Virus record (IMG/VR): IMGVR_UViG_3300012920_000349
Span: 1 to 20,952 of that record
From: a virus
Strand: one strand, 5' to 3'
DNA length: 20,952 nucleotides
In this document: positions 1 through 5,465 of the stretch, one piece after another
Layout of the letters: each line of letters opens with the position of its first letter
How positions within the stretch are numbered: the first letter of the stretch is position 1
Made by a program: the position numbers and the translations under genes
Notes under the pieces: generated by a model
The model's database searches: none
The model's input: the letters and a program-made list of their open reading frames with translations, nothing else
Told to the model about the DNA's origin: nothing

Positions 1-89
1 GCTTGATCGTGAGTTCTACTGTTTCGTGCATAAGGAATTAATTCCTTCACATCTTTGAGTTTTATTTCTGAGTTTAATTCTATTGCCAT
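1..89 (-). CDS. ParB-like N-terminal domain protein, partial (runs off left edge)
   Basis: A minus-strand reading frame begins with ATG at 89-87 and stays open to the window edge, giving 29 codons: M-A-I-E-L-N-S-E-I-K-L-K-D-V then KELIPYARNSRTHDQ. The phrase 'I.LKDVKELIPYARNSRTHD' is the typical opening of ParB/Srx-type nuclease domains (Lx-P-xxxN-x-R-x-H) that phages often fuse to a DNA methyltransferase. A Shine-Dalgarno GGAG lies 6 nt before the ATG (minus strand, near 99-96), which supports the start. It is divergent from the plus-strand cluster beginning at 214. Only the first part of the domain is visible, so a C-terminal methyltransferase domain is a guess from family habit. Confidence 0.75.
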   Translation of the reverse strand, partial: MAIELNSEIKLKDVKELIPYARNSRTHDQ

Positions 90-107
90 ACTGCTCTCCG
101 AGTTGTA

Positions 108-122
108 CGACATATATTGTCG
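108..122. promoter_or_regulatory. Short palindrome in the divergent intergenic region
   Basis: The arms CGACA and TGTCG flank TATAT. The site lies between the ParB-like gene (minus) and the plus-strand promoter at 164-192, just upstream of the ParB-like ribosome binding site. It could be an operator or a small leader hairpin for the minus gene. The arms are only 5 bp, so chance is possible. Confidence 0.3.
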
Positions 123-163
123 CATAAAGGAATTTATTTTCATAGATTAGGTCTTGATCTAGT

Positions 164-192
164 TTTACTATTTTATTCAGATCACTTATAAT
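164..192 (+). promoter_or_regulatory. Sigma70-type promoter for the plus-strand cluster
   Basis: TTTACT (164-169) and a perfect TATAAT (187-192) are separated by 17 bp. Transcription would start near 199, about 15 nt before the ATG at 214. A GGAGA ribosome binding site is at 206-210. This is the only good plus-strand promoter I see ahead of the 214-2500 gene cluster. Confidence 0.6.
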
Positions 193-213
193 CCTACTAG
201 TTATCGGAGAAAT

Positions 214-462
214 ATGAAAAACAACCTAGCTAAATTTAAAGAAGGAAAATCTACTTTCATAAATAGTCCTTCATTATCTAAAGTTTATGGCTATCCTAGA
301 CCTATTCGGTTTTGGTTTGATGGCTATACTAAAAATGGTTTATTCCCCCTTTACACACTTTTTATAACAGATGACTTAATGCTAGATCGAAAGATAAGAA
401 AATCTATTCATTTCGAGATTACAAGTCATATATTGGATAATCCTAATGAATACAAAGTTTAA
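214..462 (+). CDS. Hypothetical protein, 82 aa
   Basis: I do not recognise this family. It is the first gene after the promoter at 164-192, has a GGAGA ribosome binding site just before its ATG, and overlaps the next gene by 17 nt, so it is probably translated. The protein is mixed in character with aromatic clusters (YGYPRPIRFWFDGY around residues 25-38) and no signal peptide or membrane segment. By position it is a small early accessory protein of the methyltransferase cluster. Confidence 0.6.
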   Translation: MKNNLAKFKEGKSTFINSPSLSKVYGYPRPIRFWFDGYTKNGLFPLYTLFITDDLMLDRKIRKSIHFEITSHILDNPNEYKV

Positions 463-640
463 ACATCAAGAAAGACATTTTATTAAACAAAAAGAAAAAG
501 GCTTAGTTCGTGTCACTGTATGGTGTCCTGTGCAGTCTACTAAAGAGTTAAAAGCTTTTTGCAAAGAGCTAAGAGAAAAACACTTTATAGAACAGCGTGG
601 AGAAGTTAATCCACAGCAGAATGGGTATGATCAAGAATAG
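446..640 (+). CDS. Small basic protein with an RHH/antitoxin-like motif, 64 aa
   Basis: Residues 13-44 read KQKEKGLVRVTVWCPVQSTK then a charged helix ELKAFCKELREKH. A basic helix, then a 'GLVRVxVWxP' strand, then a charged helix is a pattern I associate with small phage proteins and MazE-like/ribbon-helix-helix antitoxin-type proteins (DUF3018-like). The identity is by motif only. The start overlaps the preceding gene by 17 nt and the end overlaps the next, as expected for a tightly packed phage operon. A DNA-binding or autoregulatory role is an inference; no toxin partner is obvious. Confidence 0.6.
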   Translation: MNTKFKHQERHFIKQKEKGLVRVTVWCPVQSTKELKAFCKELREKHFIEQRGEVNPQQNGYDQE

Positions 641-893
641 CGATCTAAAATTATTAGCAGAAGACTGTTTTGAAAGTCTTGCTATAGACTTCGCTACAGA
701 TAAGGAGTGCGCTAAAAAGGTTAAGCACTATGTAGCGATATATCTTAAAACAGGCGATAATGTCGGCTTAAATAAAGAAACCAAAAGATTAGTAGATGCT
801 TTGATGAATTATGGGATTTATCAAATGCAAAAGAAATTAGAAAGCGTGTCTATCAAATCTCCCCTAAATAAGATAGTCCCCCCTAACCGATAG
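627..893 (+). CDS. Hypothetical alpha-helical protein, 88 aa
   Basis: The frame is open from a GTG at 597, but I prefer ATG 627 (MIKNSDLKLLAEDCFESL...). It keeps the overlap with the preceding gene to 14 nt and starts at the first well-formed helix. ATG 621 is equally possible, and none of the three has a strong Shine-Dalgarno. The protein is helical and mildly charged, with no motif I recognise. It sits in the operon between a putative RHH-like protein and the basic microgene at 909. Confidence 0.55.
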   Translation: MIKNSDLKLLAEDCFESLAIDFATDKECAKKVKHYVAIYLKTGDNVGLNKETKRLVDALMNYGIYQMQKKLESVSIKSPLNKIVPPNR

Positions 894-908
894 ACGCGCT
901 TTCACCCA

Positions 909-1061
909 ATGGCTACTAAATTCAAAAGCACTTTCCGAGAAACTAAAATAGGATCAAGGGGAAAGAAAACTTCTCAAGGAAACCATAGAAATATTAGGCT
1001 ATCTTCTATGAATAAGCACAAAAGAAGATCATTTAAAGCTTATAGGGGACAAGGCAGATGA
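909..1061 (+). CDS. Very basic 50-aa microprotein, coupled to the methyltransferase
   Basis: The ATG at 909-911 opens a 50-codon frame ending at TGA 1059-1061, with a classic ATGA overlap onto the methyltransferase start at 1058. Of 50 residues, 16 are Lys or Arg and only one (Glu11) is acidic. The C-terminus NKHKRRSFKAYRGQGR strongly suggests nucleic-acid or ribosome/RNA binding. The start has little Shine-Dalgarno. I have the impression that small basic proteins ending in YRGQGR recur in marine phages, but I cannot verify this here. Translational coupling with the methyltransferase is seen in the sequence; the function is not known. Confidence 0.65.
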   Translation: MATKFKSTFRETKIGSRGKKTSQGNHRNIRLSSMNKHKRRSFKAYRGQGR

Positions 1062-2062
1062 ATATTAAGATCATACAAGGAGATTGCACTAGATCATTAT
1101 TAAATCTAGATAATAAATCTATAGATACTATTATCACTTCTCCGCCTTACTATGCGCTTAGAAACTATAATGACGAAGAAGAACAGGTCGGCTTAGAAGC
1201 TACGCCTGAGTTATATATTCAAAAGCTAGTGTCTATCTTCAGGATTGCTAGAACTAAACTAAAAGACGATGGCACTGTATGGCTTAATTTAGGCGATAGC
1301 TATGCGGGTAGTAATGGTAATGGCTATAAACAAACTATCTCGAAATATAATCGATCTAATAATGCTAAAGAAAGCGTTTCCTTTAGAGATAAATATAAAA
1401 GACAAGATACAGGCTATAAGCCAAAAGATTTAATGTTAATTCCTTTTAGAGTAGCTTATGCGCTTCAGCAAGATGGTTGGTATTTGCGCCAGGATATAAT
1501 ATGGAATAAGCCTAATCCTATGCCTGAGAGTGTAAAAGATCGTTGCACTAAGGCTCACGAATACATATTTTTATTAAGCAAAAGCCAAAGATATTATTTT
1601 GATAGTGAAGCTATAAAAGAAGAAGCTGTCACTCAAGGACAGAAAAAGATTTCTCCTAGCGGTTGGGATATATCTAAAAAAGGAAGTCATGGCTCTTTCC
1701 ATAAAGAAGGCAGATCCACAGAACATTATGAGTTCGAGCAAAACGAGAAAAGAAATAAGAGATCTGTATGGACAGTCACTCCTAAAAGTTTTAAAGGCGC
1801 ACATTTTGCAACCTTTCCTGAAGATCTGATAGATCCCTGTGTTCTTGCCGGATCTAAAGAAGGCGGGACAGTTTTAGATATATTTGCGGGATCAGGAACT
1901 ACCGGAATAGTAGCTAATAACCATAATAGAAATGCTATTTTATTAGAGTTAAATAAAGAATATATCGAGATAGCTGAGAAAAGAATTTTAGATCAGGGAA
2001 GTTTATTTACTGATTTAGAGATAATATATGAAGAAAATGAAAATAAACGAAGAATTTCATAA
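1058..2062 (+). CDS. Site-specific DNA methyltransferase (N4-cytosine/N6-adenine, beta-type order)
   Basis: This is an S-adenosylmethionine-dependent amino-methyltransferase acting on phage or host DNA. The catalytic motif IV is T-S-P-P-Y at residues 27-31. The region DGTVWLNLGDSY is at 71-82. KPNPMPESVKDR (151-162) and HEYIFLLSKS (167-176) are family landmarks. HFATFPEDL (249-257) precedes the SAM-binding motif I, LDIFAGSGTTG (273-283). Catalytic motif first and FxGxG motif last is the beta-class order, with the target-recognition region around residues 85-240. SPPY is commonest in N4-cytosine enzymes but also occurs in N6-adenine ones, so the modified base and target are uncertain. At 334 aa it is full length. 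No restriction enzyme partner adjoins it, so it is probably an orphan protective or regulatory enzyme. Confidence 0.9.
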   Translation: MNIKIIQGDCTRSLLNLDNKSIDTIITSPPYYALRNYNDEEEQVGLEATPELYIQKLVSIFRIARTKLKDDGTVWLNLGDSYAGSNGNGYKQTISKYNRSNNAKESVSFRDKYKRQDTGYKPKDLMLIPFRVAYALQQDGWYLRQDIIWNKPNPMPESVKDRCTKAHEYIFLLSKSQRYYFDSEAIKEEAVTQGQKKISPSGWDISKKGSHGSFHKEGRSTEHYEFEQNEKRNKRSVWTVTPKSFKGAHFATFPEDLIDPCVLAGSKEGGTVLDIFAGSGTTGIVANNHNRNAILLELNKEYIEIAEKRILDQGSLFTDLEIIYEENENKRRIS

Positions 2063-2195
2063 CTTTTGTATGAAAATGTATAAAGCTAACTGCAAAGAAA
2101 GGGAAGCTTATGGGGAAAAACCTTTAACTTTCTTAGAATATACAGGCAAAAATATGGATTTTATTAAGAAAAAATATGAAAAAAGAAACAGATAA
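2037..2195 (+). CDS. Hypothetical microprotein, 52 aa
   Basis: The ATG at 2037-2039 overlaps the methyltransferase end by 26 nt, and the frame ends at TAA 2193-2195, overlapping the next small gene by 20 nt. A GAAG-type ribosome binding site precedes it. The peptide (MKINEEFHNFCMKMYK..., ending DFIKKKYEKRNR) is charged and helical with two cysteines. No family is recognised. Codon use and tandem overlap with neighbours support it as a real gene. Confidence 0.5.
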   Translation: MKINEEFHNFCMKMYKANCKEREAYGEKPLTFLEYTGKNMDFIKKKYEKRNR

Positions 2196-2340
2196 CGAAT
2201 ATAGTGACGAAGATCTGAAGCTGAATATTCACAATATCTATAAACATCGTTGGGTCTGGTATCACACACTGCTATTTGTGGCGATCTTATTCACAAATTC
2301 CCTTCTCATTGCTATTCTAGTCATATTAGCGGTAAAATAG
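2176..2340 (+). CDS. Small membrane protein, 54 aa
   Basis: The ATG at 2176 overlaps the preceding gene by 20 nt, and the frame ends at TAG 2338-2340. Residues 1-28 are charged and soluble (KKETDNEYSDEDLKL...), followed by a hydrophobic stretch of about 24 residues (31-54, TLLFVAILFTNSLLIAILVI then LAVK) to the C-terminus. It is a tail-anchored single-span topology. Size and topology are compatible with a holin-like or superinfection-exclusion type phage membrane protein. No lysis gene is adjacent, so a function cannot be assigned. Confidence 0.6.
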   Translation: MKKETDNEYSDEDLKLNIHNIYKHRWVWYHTLLFVAILFTNSLLIAILVILAVK

Positions 2341-2347
2341 CAGTACT

Positions 2348-2500
2348 ATGCACTATAACTGGCACGAAAATAAGGCGCTTATGCTTTTGATCCAAAAGAC
2401 TGATAAGGAAATCAGACAGAAGAGTGAAAAGCTTGAAGCCTTGCAAACTAGAAGAAAGCTTTTGAAAGAAAGTTTAAATAAAAACTTACTTTCCGCTTAA
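2348..2500 (+). CDS. Hypothetical coiled-coil microprotein, 50 aa
   Basis: The ATG is at 2348 and TAA at 2498-2500, starting 7 nt after the membrane microgene. From residue 11 the peptide is a continuous charged helix with hydrophobic residues spaced like a coiled coil (LMLLIQKTDKEIRQKSEKLE). It is the last plus-strand gene of the cluster, and its 3' end overlaps the convergent minus-strand gene at 2486 by 15 bp. No family is recognised. Confidence 0.5.
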   Translation: MHYNWHENKALMLLIQKTDKEIRQKSEKLEALQTRRKLLKESLNKNLLSA

Positions 2501-2683
2501 AAGCTGATCTTTTAAAACAGCTTGAAAAGGTATATTTTCATATACCCTAACTTCTTTATGCCCTTCCGCTTTTAATCTATTGATTTTATCTTCTGCCTTA
2601 TCAAAATAAGGAGTGGACATAGCTAACACCCACCCCTTAGTTTGCTGATCAGCTTCTATAAATTGCACATATATAGAGTACAT
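2486..2683 (-). CDS. Hypothetical protein, 65 aa
   Basis: A small mixed alpha/beta protein (MYSIYVQFIEADQQTKGWVL...) without a recognised motif. It is the last gene of the minus-strand cluster. Its ATG overlaps the stop of the upstream gene by 1 nt, and its 3' end overlaps the convergent plus-strand microgene. The beta-alpha-beta pattern (YSIYVQFI, helix DKAEDKINRL, strand EVRVYENI) suggests a small ferredoxin-like fold, which is inference only. Confidence 0.55.
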   Translation of the reverse strand: MYSIYVQFIEADQQTKGWVLAMSTPYFDKAEDKINRLKAEGHKEVRVYENIPFQAVLKDQLLSGK

Positions 2684-2865
2684 TATCCTAACTCCTCGTC
2701 ATCCCACTCGAATTTCCAACCTAATTTTAAGCATAACTCCTTATAGGTTTCTCTTCCGCTAGTAGTTAAACTCTGATAATCCCATCCAAGATCATCGACT
2801 AACTTCATAATCTTCTCTATATCAGCTTTATTTAAAAGCTTAACTTTGACTTTGTGATCTAACAT
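2683..2865 (-). CDS. Hypothetical protein, 60 aa
   Basis: A short acidic-tailed protein (MLDHKVKVKLLNKADIEKIM..., ending KFEWDDEELG). It is joined to both neighbours by single-nucleotide stop/start overlaps. Its ribosome binding site is a run of six G (minus strand, 2875-2870) four bases before the ATG. No family is recognised, and no membrane segment or cysteine motif is present. Confidence 0.55.
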   Translation of the reverse strand: MLDHKVKVKLLNKADIEKIMKLVDDLGWDYQSLTTSGRETYKELCLKLGWKFEWDDEELG

Positions 2866-3323
2866 TATTCCCCCCTTAAAGCGTTCTGAAAGCCTTCGCT
2901 TAATTCTTTAGCTTTATATCTAAAAGAAGTAACAGATTTATCAGCTTCGTTAGTGGCTAGAAATTTAAGATCAAGCCACTCTGCAGGTATTTTAAACTGT
3001 TGAGTTTCTGCATAGCCGTGAAAGTCACATCTAACTCCAACTTTTTCGTTGTAAGCTTTCTCGATATAAACCTGATAGCTTCCTTCTCTATCTATGCCAT
3101 TAAAAGAAAAGCCTTCAGGCACATTCATAATAGTTGTGTGATGACCTTTAGCTAAAAGTTTTTTGATTTCTTTGCAGATCTGCCTTCTATCATTTCTTTT
3201 AGCCTGATCTTTCGATCTTCTTCTAGCATTGATAATGTCTATTAATTCATTGACAGCAATCATCAGATCTCTGTCTGAAGAATTGTCGTCAATCCCCGCT
3301 AATATATTAGATATATTTTTCAT
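2865..3323 (-). CDS. Hypothetical protein, 152 aa
   Basis: The N-terminal part (residues 1-60) is helical and basic (INARRRSKDQAKRNDRRQ around 32-49). The C-terminal part looks beta-rich and ends in a charged helix (KAKELSEGFQNALRGE). It starts with an ATGA overlap with the microgene upstream (3320-3478) and ends with a TAATG overlap with the gene downstream. No known domain is recognised. The basic helix would suit nucleic-acid or protein binding. Confidence 0.55.
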   Translation of the reverse strand: MKNISNILAGIDDNSSDRDLMIAVNELIDIINARRRSKDQAKRNDRRQICKEIKKLLAKGHHTTIMNVPEGFSFNGIDREGSYQVYIEKAYNEKVGVRCDFHGYAETQQFKIPAEWLDLKFLATNEADKSVTSFRYKAKELSEGFQNALRGE

Positions 3324-3478
3324 TTTAACCTCTCGTATGAAAGTTCTAATTTTGACTTATGATAGGTTTTGATCTCGTTGGTTTCTTCATCTAAGAAGAG
3401 AACATATTCTTTCGCTTCGTCTTTATAGCCTAAAAACTCCCCGAAAATGCAATGTCCTTTCAATCTCAATCTAGCCAT
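3320..3478 (-). CDS. Hypothetical microprotein, 52 aa
   Basis: Minus-strand ATG at 3478-3476 with an AGGGGA ribosome binding site 6 nt upstream. The frame runs 52 codons to TGA (3322-3320), overlapping the next start as ATGA. The peptide reads MARLRLKGHCIFGEFLGYKD, then EAKEYVLFLDEETNEIKTYH, ending in a charged helix. This has a small beta-barrel (SH3/KOW-like) look, which is inference. It fills the otherwise empty stretch between the genes at 2865 and 3518. Confidence 0.6.
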   Translation of the reverse strand: MARLRLKGHCIFGEFLGYKDEAKEYVLFLDEETNEIKTYHKSKLELSYERLK

Positions 3479-3499
3479 AATAAGTCCCCTTATTTAAAA

Positions 3500-3525
3500 A
3501 TTTGTGATCCCGAAAGATCATAAAT
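3500..3525 (-). terminator. Candidate Rho-independent terminator
   Basis: Read on the minus strand, arms ATTTATGATC and GATCACAAAT (ten pairs with one A-C mismatch) enclose the loop TTTCGG and run directly into a T tract (3500-3496). The stem overlaps the stop codon of the gene at 3518-3727. It could end or attenuate transcription before the microgene at 3320-3478. The stem is A+T-rich, so its strength is doubtful. Confidence 0.4.
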
Positions 3526-3727
3526 TATTATTCCTTAATGACAGCTTTCTAGCTGTCAATTCCCTGATCAATGTTTGAATATCCGCTTCTGAATAGTTAG
3601 TGGATTTCATTATATTGCTATCAAGAAATTCTTCAGATTTTGCATTTATATAGAATAGCGCGTGAACTATTAGCGCTTCTTTATCTTCCAATCGCATAGG
3701 AAGTTGATCTTTAATTATTTTAGACAT
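3518..3727 (-). CDS. Hypothetical helical protein, 69 aa
   Basis: A small all-helical protein (MSKIIKDQLPMRLEDKEALI...). The C-terminal half, STNYSEADIQTLIRELTARKLS, is helix-turn-helix-like in spacing, but I cannot assign a family. A strong G-rich ribosome binding site (six G at 3740-3735 on the minus strand) precedes the ATG by 7 nt. The start overlaps the upstream gene by 8 nt, and a candidate terminator hairpin overlaps its stop codon. Confidence 0.55.
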   Translation of the reverse strand: MSKIIKDQLPMRLEDKEALIVHALFYINAKSEEFLDSNIMKSTNYSEADIQTLIRELTARKLSLRNNNL

Positions 3728-4136
3728 AATCTCTCCCCCCTTTCACAAACTTGTGAACTTCAAGCATAGATTTTCGCTTAGATATATTTTGATCGTAAAA
3801 ATCCTGAGTGACTAAACCCATTTCTCTTTCTCTAGTTAAAAATTCTTTGCTTTGTCGATAATAAACTTCGAGATCATAAATAAATTTTTCAGCTTCATAT
3901 TTGAATTGAAATAATCTTTTTCTCTCAAAATCTAGATTGTGATTATCGTTAGCCAAATAGAGAAGATCAAAATATGCGCCTTCGTTAATAAAAAGCTGAT
4001 ATTTGAAGCCTTTATAATCTGCTTTAGTGATCAGATAGCCACCTGAAGAAAGCTGATAAAGTTCTCCTACTTGATTTTTCTTTAAGATCTGCTTTTCCCT
4101 AGCAGATAAGGGTGTTTTATTTCCGCCTATAATCAT
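3720..4136 (-). CDS. Hypothetical protein, 138 aa
   Basis: An N-terminal basic segment (KTPLSAREKQILKKN) is followed by a beta-rich core (GELYQLSSGGYLITKADYKG and KYQLFINEGAYFDLLYLAND, residues 23-64) and a long charged helical C-terminal part. No family is recognised. It is linked by an ATGA overlap to the upstream coiled-coil gene and by 8 nt to the downstream gene, so the three are likely co-translated. Confidence 0.55.
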   Translation of the reverse strand: MIIGGNKTPLSAREKQILKKNQVGELYQLSSGGYLITKADYKGFKYQLFINEGAYFDLLYLANDNHNLDFERKRLFQFKYEAEKFIYDLEVYYRQSKEFLTREREMGLVTQDFYDQNISKRKSMLEVHKFVKGGRDYV

Positions 4137-4525
4137 TTTAATTCCTTTAATTTTTGATTAAGTTCAAAGATTTTATCAACTGATACTTGCAAGGCATTTT
4201 CGCATCGTTCCATTCTATAACTATGATCATTTTGTTTTTTATAATAATTACGAATTGCCCTTAGAGTATCTAATTTATTACTTTCTTCTTTAATCTTTTC
4301 TAAGATTTTATCTTTAGACTTTTCCCCCCTTATCTCCTTAATCACATCTGAATAAAGATCATCATTTATACAAGTTCTAGCCATACTCATAATTTTTGCC
4401 CTTTCTTCTTTATTCAGAATAGAAAGCAAATCATTAAAACGAATATTGCCATACCTACCATCAGGCAAGTCATACCTAATATCTGTTATTTGTATTTCGT
4501 TTATATCAAATTGATCGTTAGACAT
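4133..4525 (-). CDS. Hypothetical coiled-coil protein, 130 aa
   Basis: Residues 1-35 look beta-rich (DINEIQITDIRYDLPDGRYG). The rest is charged helix, with probable coiled coil from about residue 65 to the C-terminus (IRGEKSKDKILEKIKEESNK and SVDKIFELNQKLKELK). A run of six G lies three bases before the ATG as ribosome binding site. Overlaps on both sides (8 nt upstream, ATGA downstream) tie it into the 4775-2486 operon. Function unknown. Confidence 0.55.
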   Translation of the reverse strand: MSNDQFDINEIQITDIRYDLPDGRYGNIRFNDLLSILNKEERAKIMSMARTCINDDLYSDVIKEIRGEKSKDKILEKIKEESNKLDTLRAIRNYYKKQNDHSYRMERCENALQVSVDKIFELNQKLKELK

Positions 4526-4775
4526 TTTCCCCCCTTCTTTCTTTTTCTTGATCTATAAATGTATATAAGGATTGAAAACCTTTTTCCATTTCTATTTCAA
4601 GAAGATCGCCTTTTCCAAGACTATCTGTTCCCCATAATTCAGAAGCCAAGCGAATATATATCCTAGTTAAATCGTGGCTTCCGCCAAGATCAGTTATTAC
4701 TCTTTCGACTCCATTGTTATCTTCGATAAGAAACCTAGTTCCTTGATCGATAGAATAGCTAGTGTATGAACTCAT
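4518..4775 (-). CDS. Hypothetical protein, 85 aa; first gene after the regulated promoter
   Basis: MSSYTSYSIDQGTRFLIEDN opens a small beta-rich segment, followed by helices (DLTRIYIRLASELWG and ESLYTFIDQEKERRGENV-like). The ATG at 4775 has a GAGAGAG ribosome binding site. It is immediately preceded by the palindrome at 4790-4817 and the promoter around 4821-4849, so it is the leading gene of the minus-strand small-protein operon. No family is recognised. Confidence 0.55.
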   Translation of the reverse strand: MSSYTSYSIDQGTRFLIEDNNGVERVITDLGGSHDLTRIYIRLASELWGTDSLGKGDLLEIEMEKGFQSLYTFIDQEKERRGENV

Positions 4776-4789
4776 ATTTTCTCTCTCGT

Positions 4790-4849
4790 TATATCTAAGC
4801 TTAATTGCTTAGATATATACATTATATAGTATGACTATATATATGTGTA
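4790..4849 (-). promoter_or_regulatory. Promoter with two palindromes, minus strand
   Basis: On the minus strand TACACA (4849-4844) and a perfect TATAAT (4826-4821) are 17 bp apart. One palindrome (4823-4841, arms TATATAGT/ACTATATA around ATG) covers the -10. A second (4790-4817, 11-bp arms TATATCTAAGC/GCTTAGATATA around TTAATT) begins about 3 nt before the predicted start of transcription and ends just before the ribosome binding site. This fits either operators or a 5'-terminal mRNA hairpin. It would drive the 4775-2486 operon. Confidence 0.6.
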
Positions 4850-4859
4850 CTAGCAGATC

Positions 4860-5324
4860 CTAAAGTTTTTCTAGATCCAGGAATAAAATATGATTTAAGC
4901 CTACTAAAAGAATGTGTTTCTTCACTCGTACTTGTTGTGGAAGCTTCTTAAAGGCTAATCTCTCTTCTCCTTCTACAGCTATCCAAATCACTCCCGCTTC
5001 AGATAACTCTCCCATACCTTTAGAAAATATTCTCCTAGATATTCCTATAGTCATAGCTAAATAAGTATAGCTATCCCACACAGAAAAAGACTGCCCTCTA
5101 AATCTCTCCGCTAAAGACCATAAGATCAGTTTATTTCTAGCTGATAAATCCTTTCGATTGACTTGCGATCTATACCACTTCCACACACACGCTTTAAGCT
5201 TTCCATAATCTTTATATTTATTTGCAACCGATAAAGATATAACCCCTGACTCTCTAGGAACTATCTCTGTGCTTATCCACCAAAACTTATCGAAGTTCCC
5301 TTTCTTATTGTAATAACTCTTCAA
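4860..5324 (-). CDS. Winged-helix/HTH protein, possible replication initiator (TTG start)
   Basis: The start codon is TTG (5324-5322), chosen because a strong AGGAG ribosome binding site lies 8 nt before it and no upstream ATG fits. Residues about 60-115 (LSARNKLILWSLAERF..., SYTYLAMTIGISRRIFSKGM, GELSEAGVIWIAVEGE) form a typical winged-helix pattern: helix, helix-turn-helix with recognition helix, then a beta wing. This resembles the HTH domain of phage replication proteins (O/DnaD-like) and of regulators. It lies directly after the primase-helicase in transcription order, with a palindrome-rich gap between them, so it may bind that gap. Whether it initiates replication or controls transcription cannot be decided from sequence alone. 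Confidence 0.6.
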   Translation of the reverse strand: MKSYYNKKGNFDKFWWISTEIVPRESGVISLSVANKYKDYGKLKACVWKWYRSQVNRKDLSARNKLILWSLAERFRGQSFSVWDSYTYLAMTIGISRRIFSKGMGELSEAGVIWIAVEGEERLAFKKLPQQVRVKKHILLVGLNHILFLDLEKL

Positions 5325-5342
5325 CCTTCTCTCTCCTTTTAT

Positions 5343-5373
5343 GAAGCGGGGTAGCCTGACAGCTACCCGCTTC
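5343..5373 (-). promoter_or_regulatory. GC-rich stem-loop before the winged-helix gene
   Basis: The arms GAAGCGGGGTAGC and GCTACCCGCTTC pair over 12 bp with one bulged G around CTGACA. This is the most G+C-rich structure in its region. Neither side carries a T tract, so it is not a standard terminator. On the minus strand it sits between a possible promoter (TTAGCA 5406-5401, CATAAT 5382-5377, 18-bp spacer) and the ribosome binding site of the TTG-start gene, so it would form near the 5' end of that mRNA. Confidence 0.55.
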
Positions 5374-5374
5374 T

Positions 5375-5436
5375 ATATTATGTTTAATAATATGTCTATC
5401 TGCTAACCCATCATTGCAGAAAAGAGATTTTTTCTG
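5375..5436. repeat. Inverted repeats in the palindrome-rich gap (possible origin)
   Basis: Two further inverted repeats follow the GC-rich stem. ATATTAT/ATAATAT (5375-5381, 5387-5393) has perfect 7-bp arms. CAGAAAA/TTTTCTG (5417-5423, 5430-5436) also has 7-bp arms. Together with 5343-5373 they fill the 141-bp non-coding gap between the primase-helicase and the winged-helix gene. An A+T-rich, palindrome-dense gap next to replication genes is a plausible origin. No clear iteron series is visible. Confidence 0.35.
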
Positions 5437-5465
5437 TGATGTCGGGGTTTCACAAAGATAACTCA

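Noticed and set aside
1574-1804. A 76-codon minus-strand open frame inside the methyltransferase
   Set aside because: It overlaps conserved methyltransferase sequence on the other strand and has no supporting signals.
2501-2523. Hairpin AAGCTG/CAGCTT just after the last plus-strand stop codon, as a terminator
   Set aside because: No T tract follows and the bases code for the end of the convergent minus-strand gene; the arms are only 6 bp.
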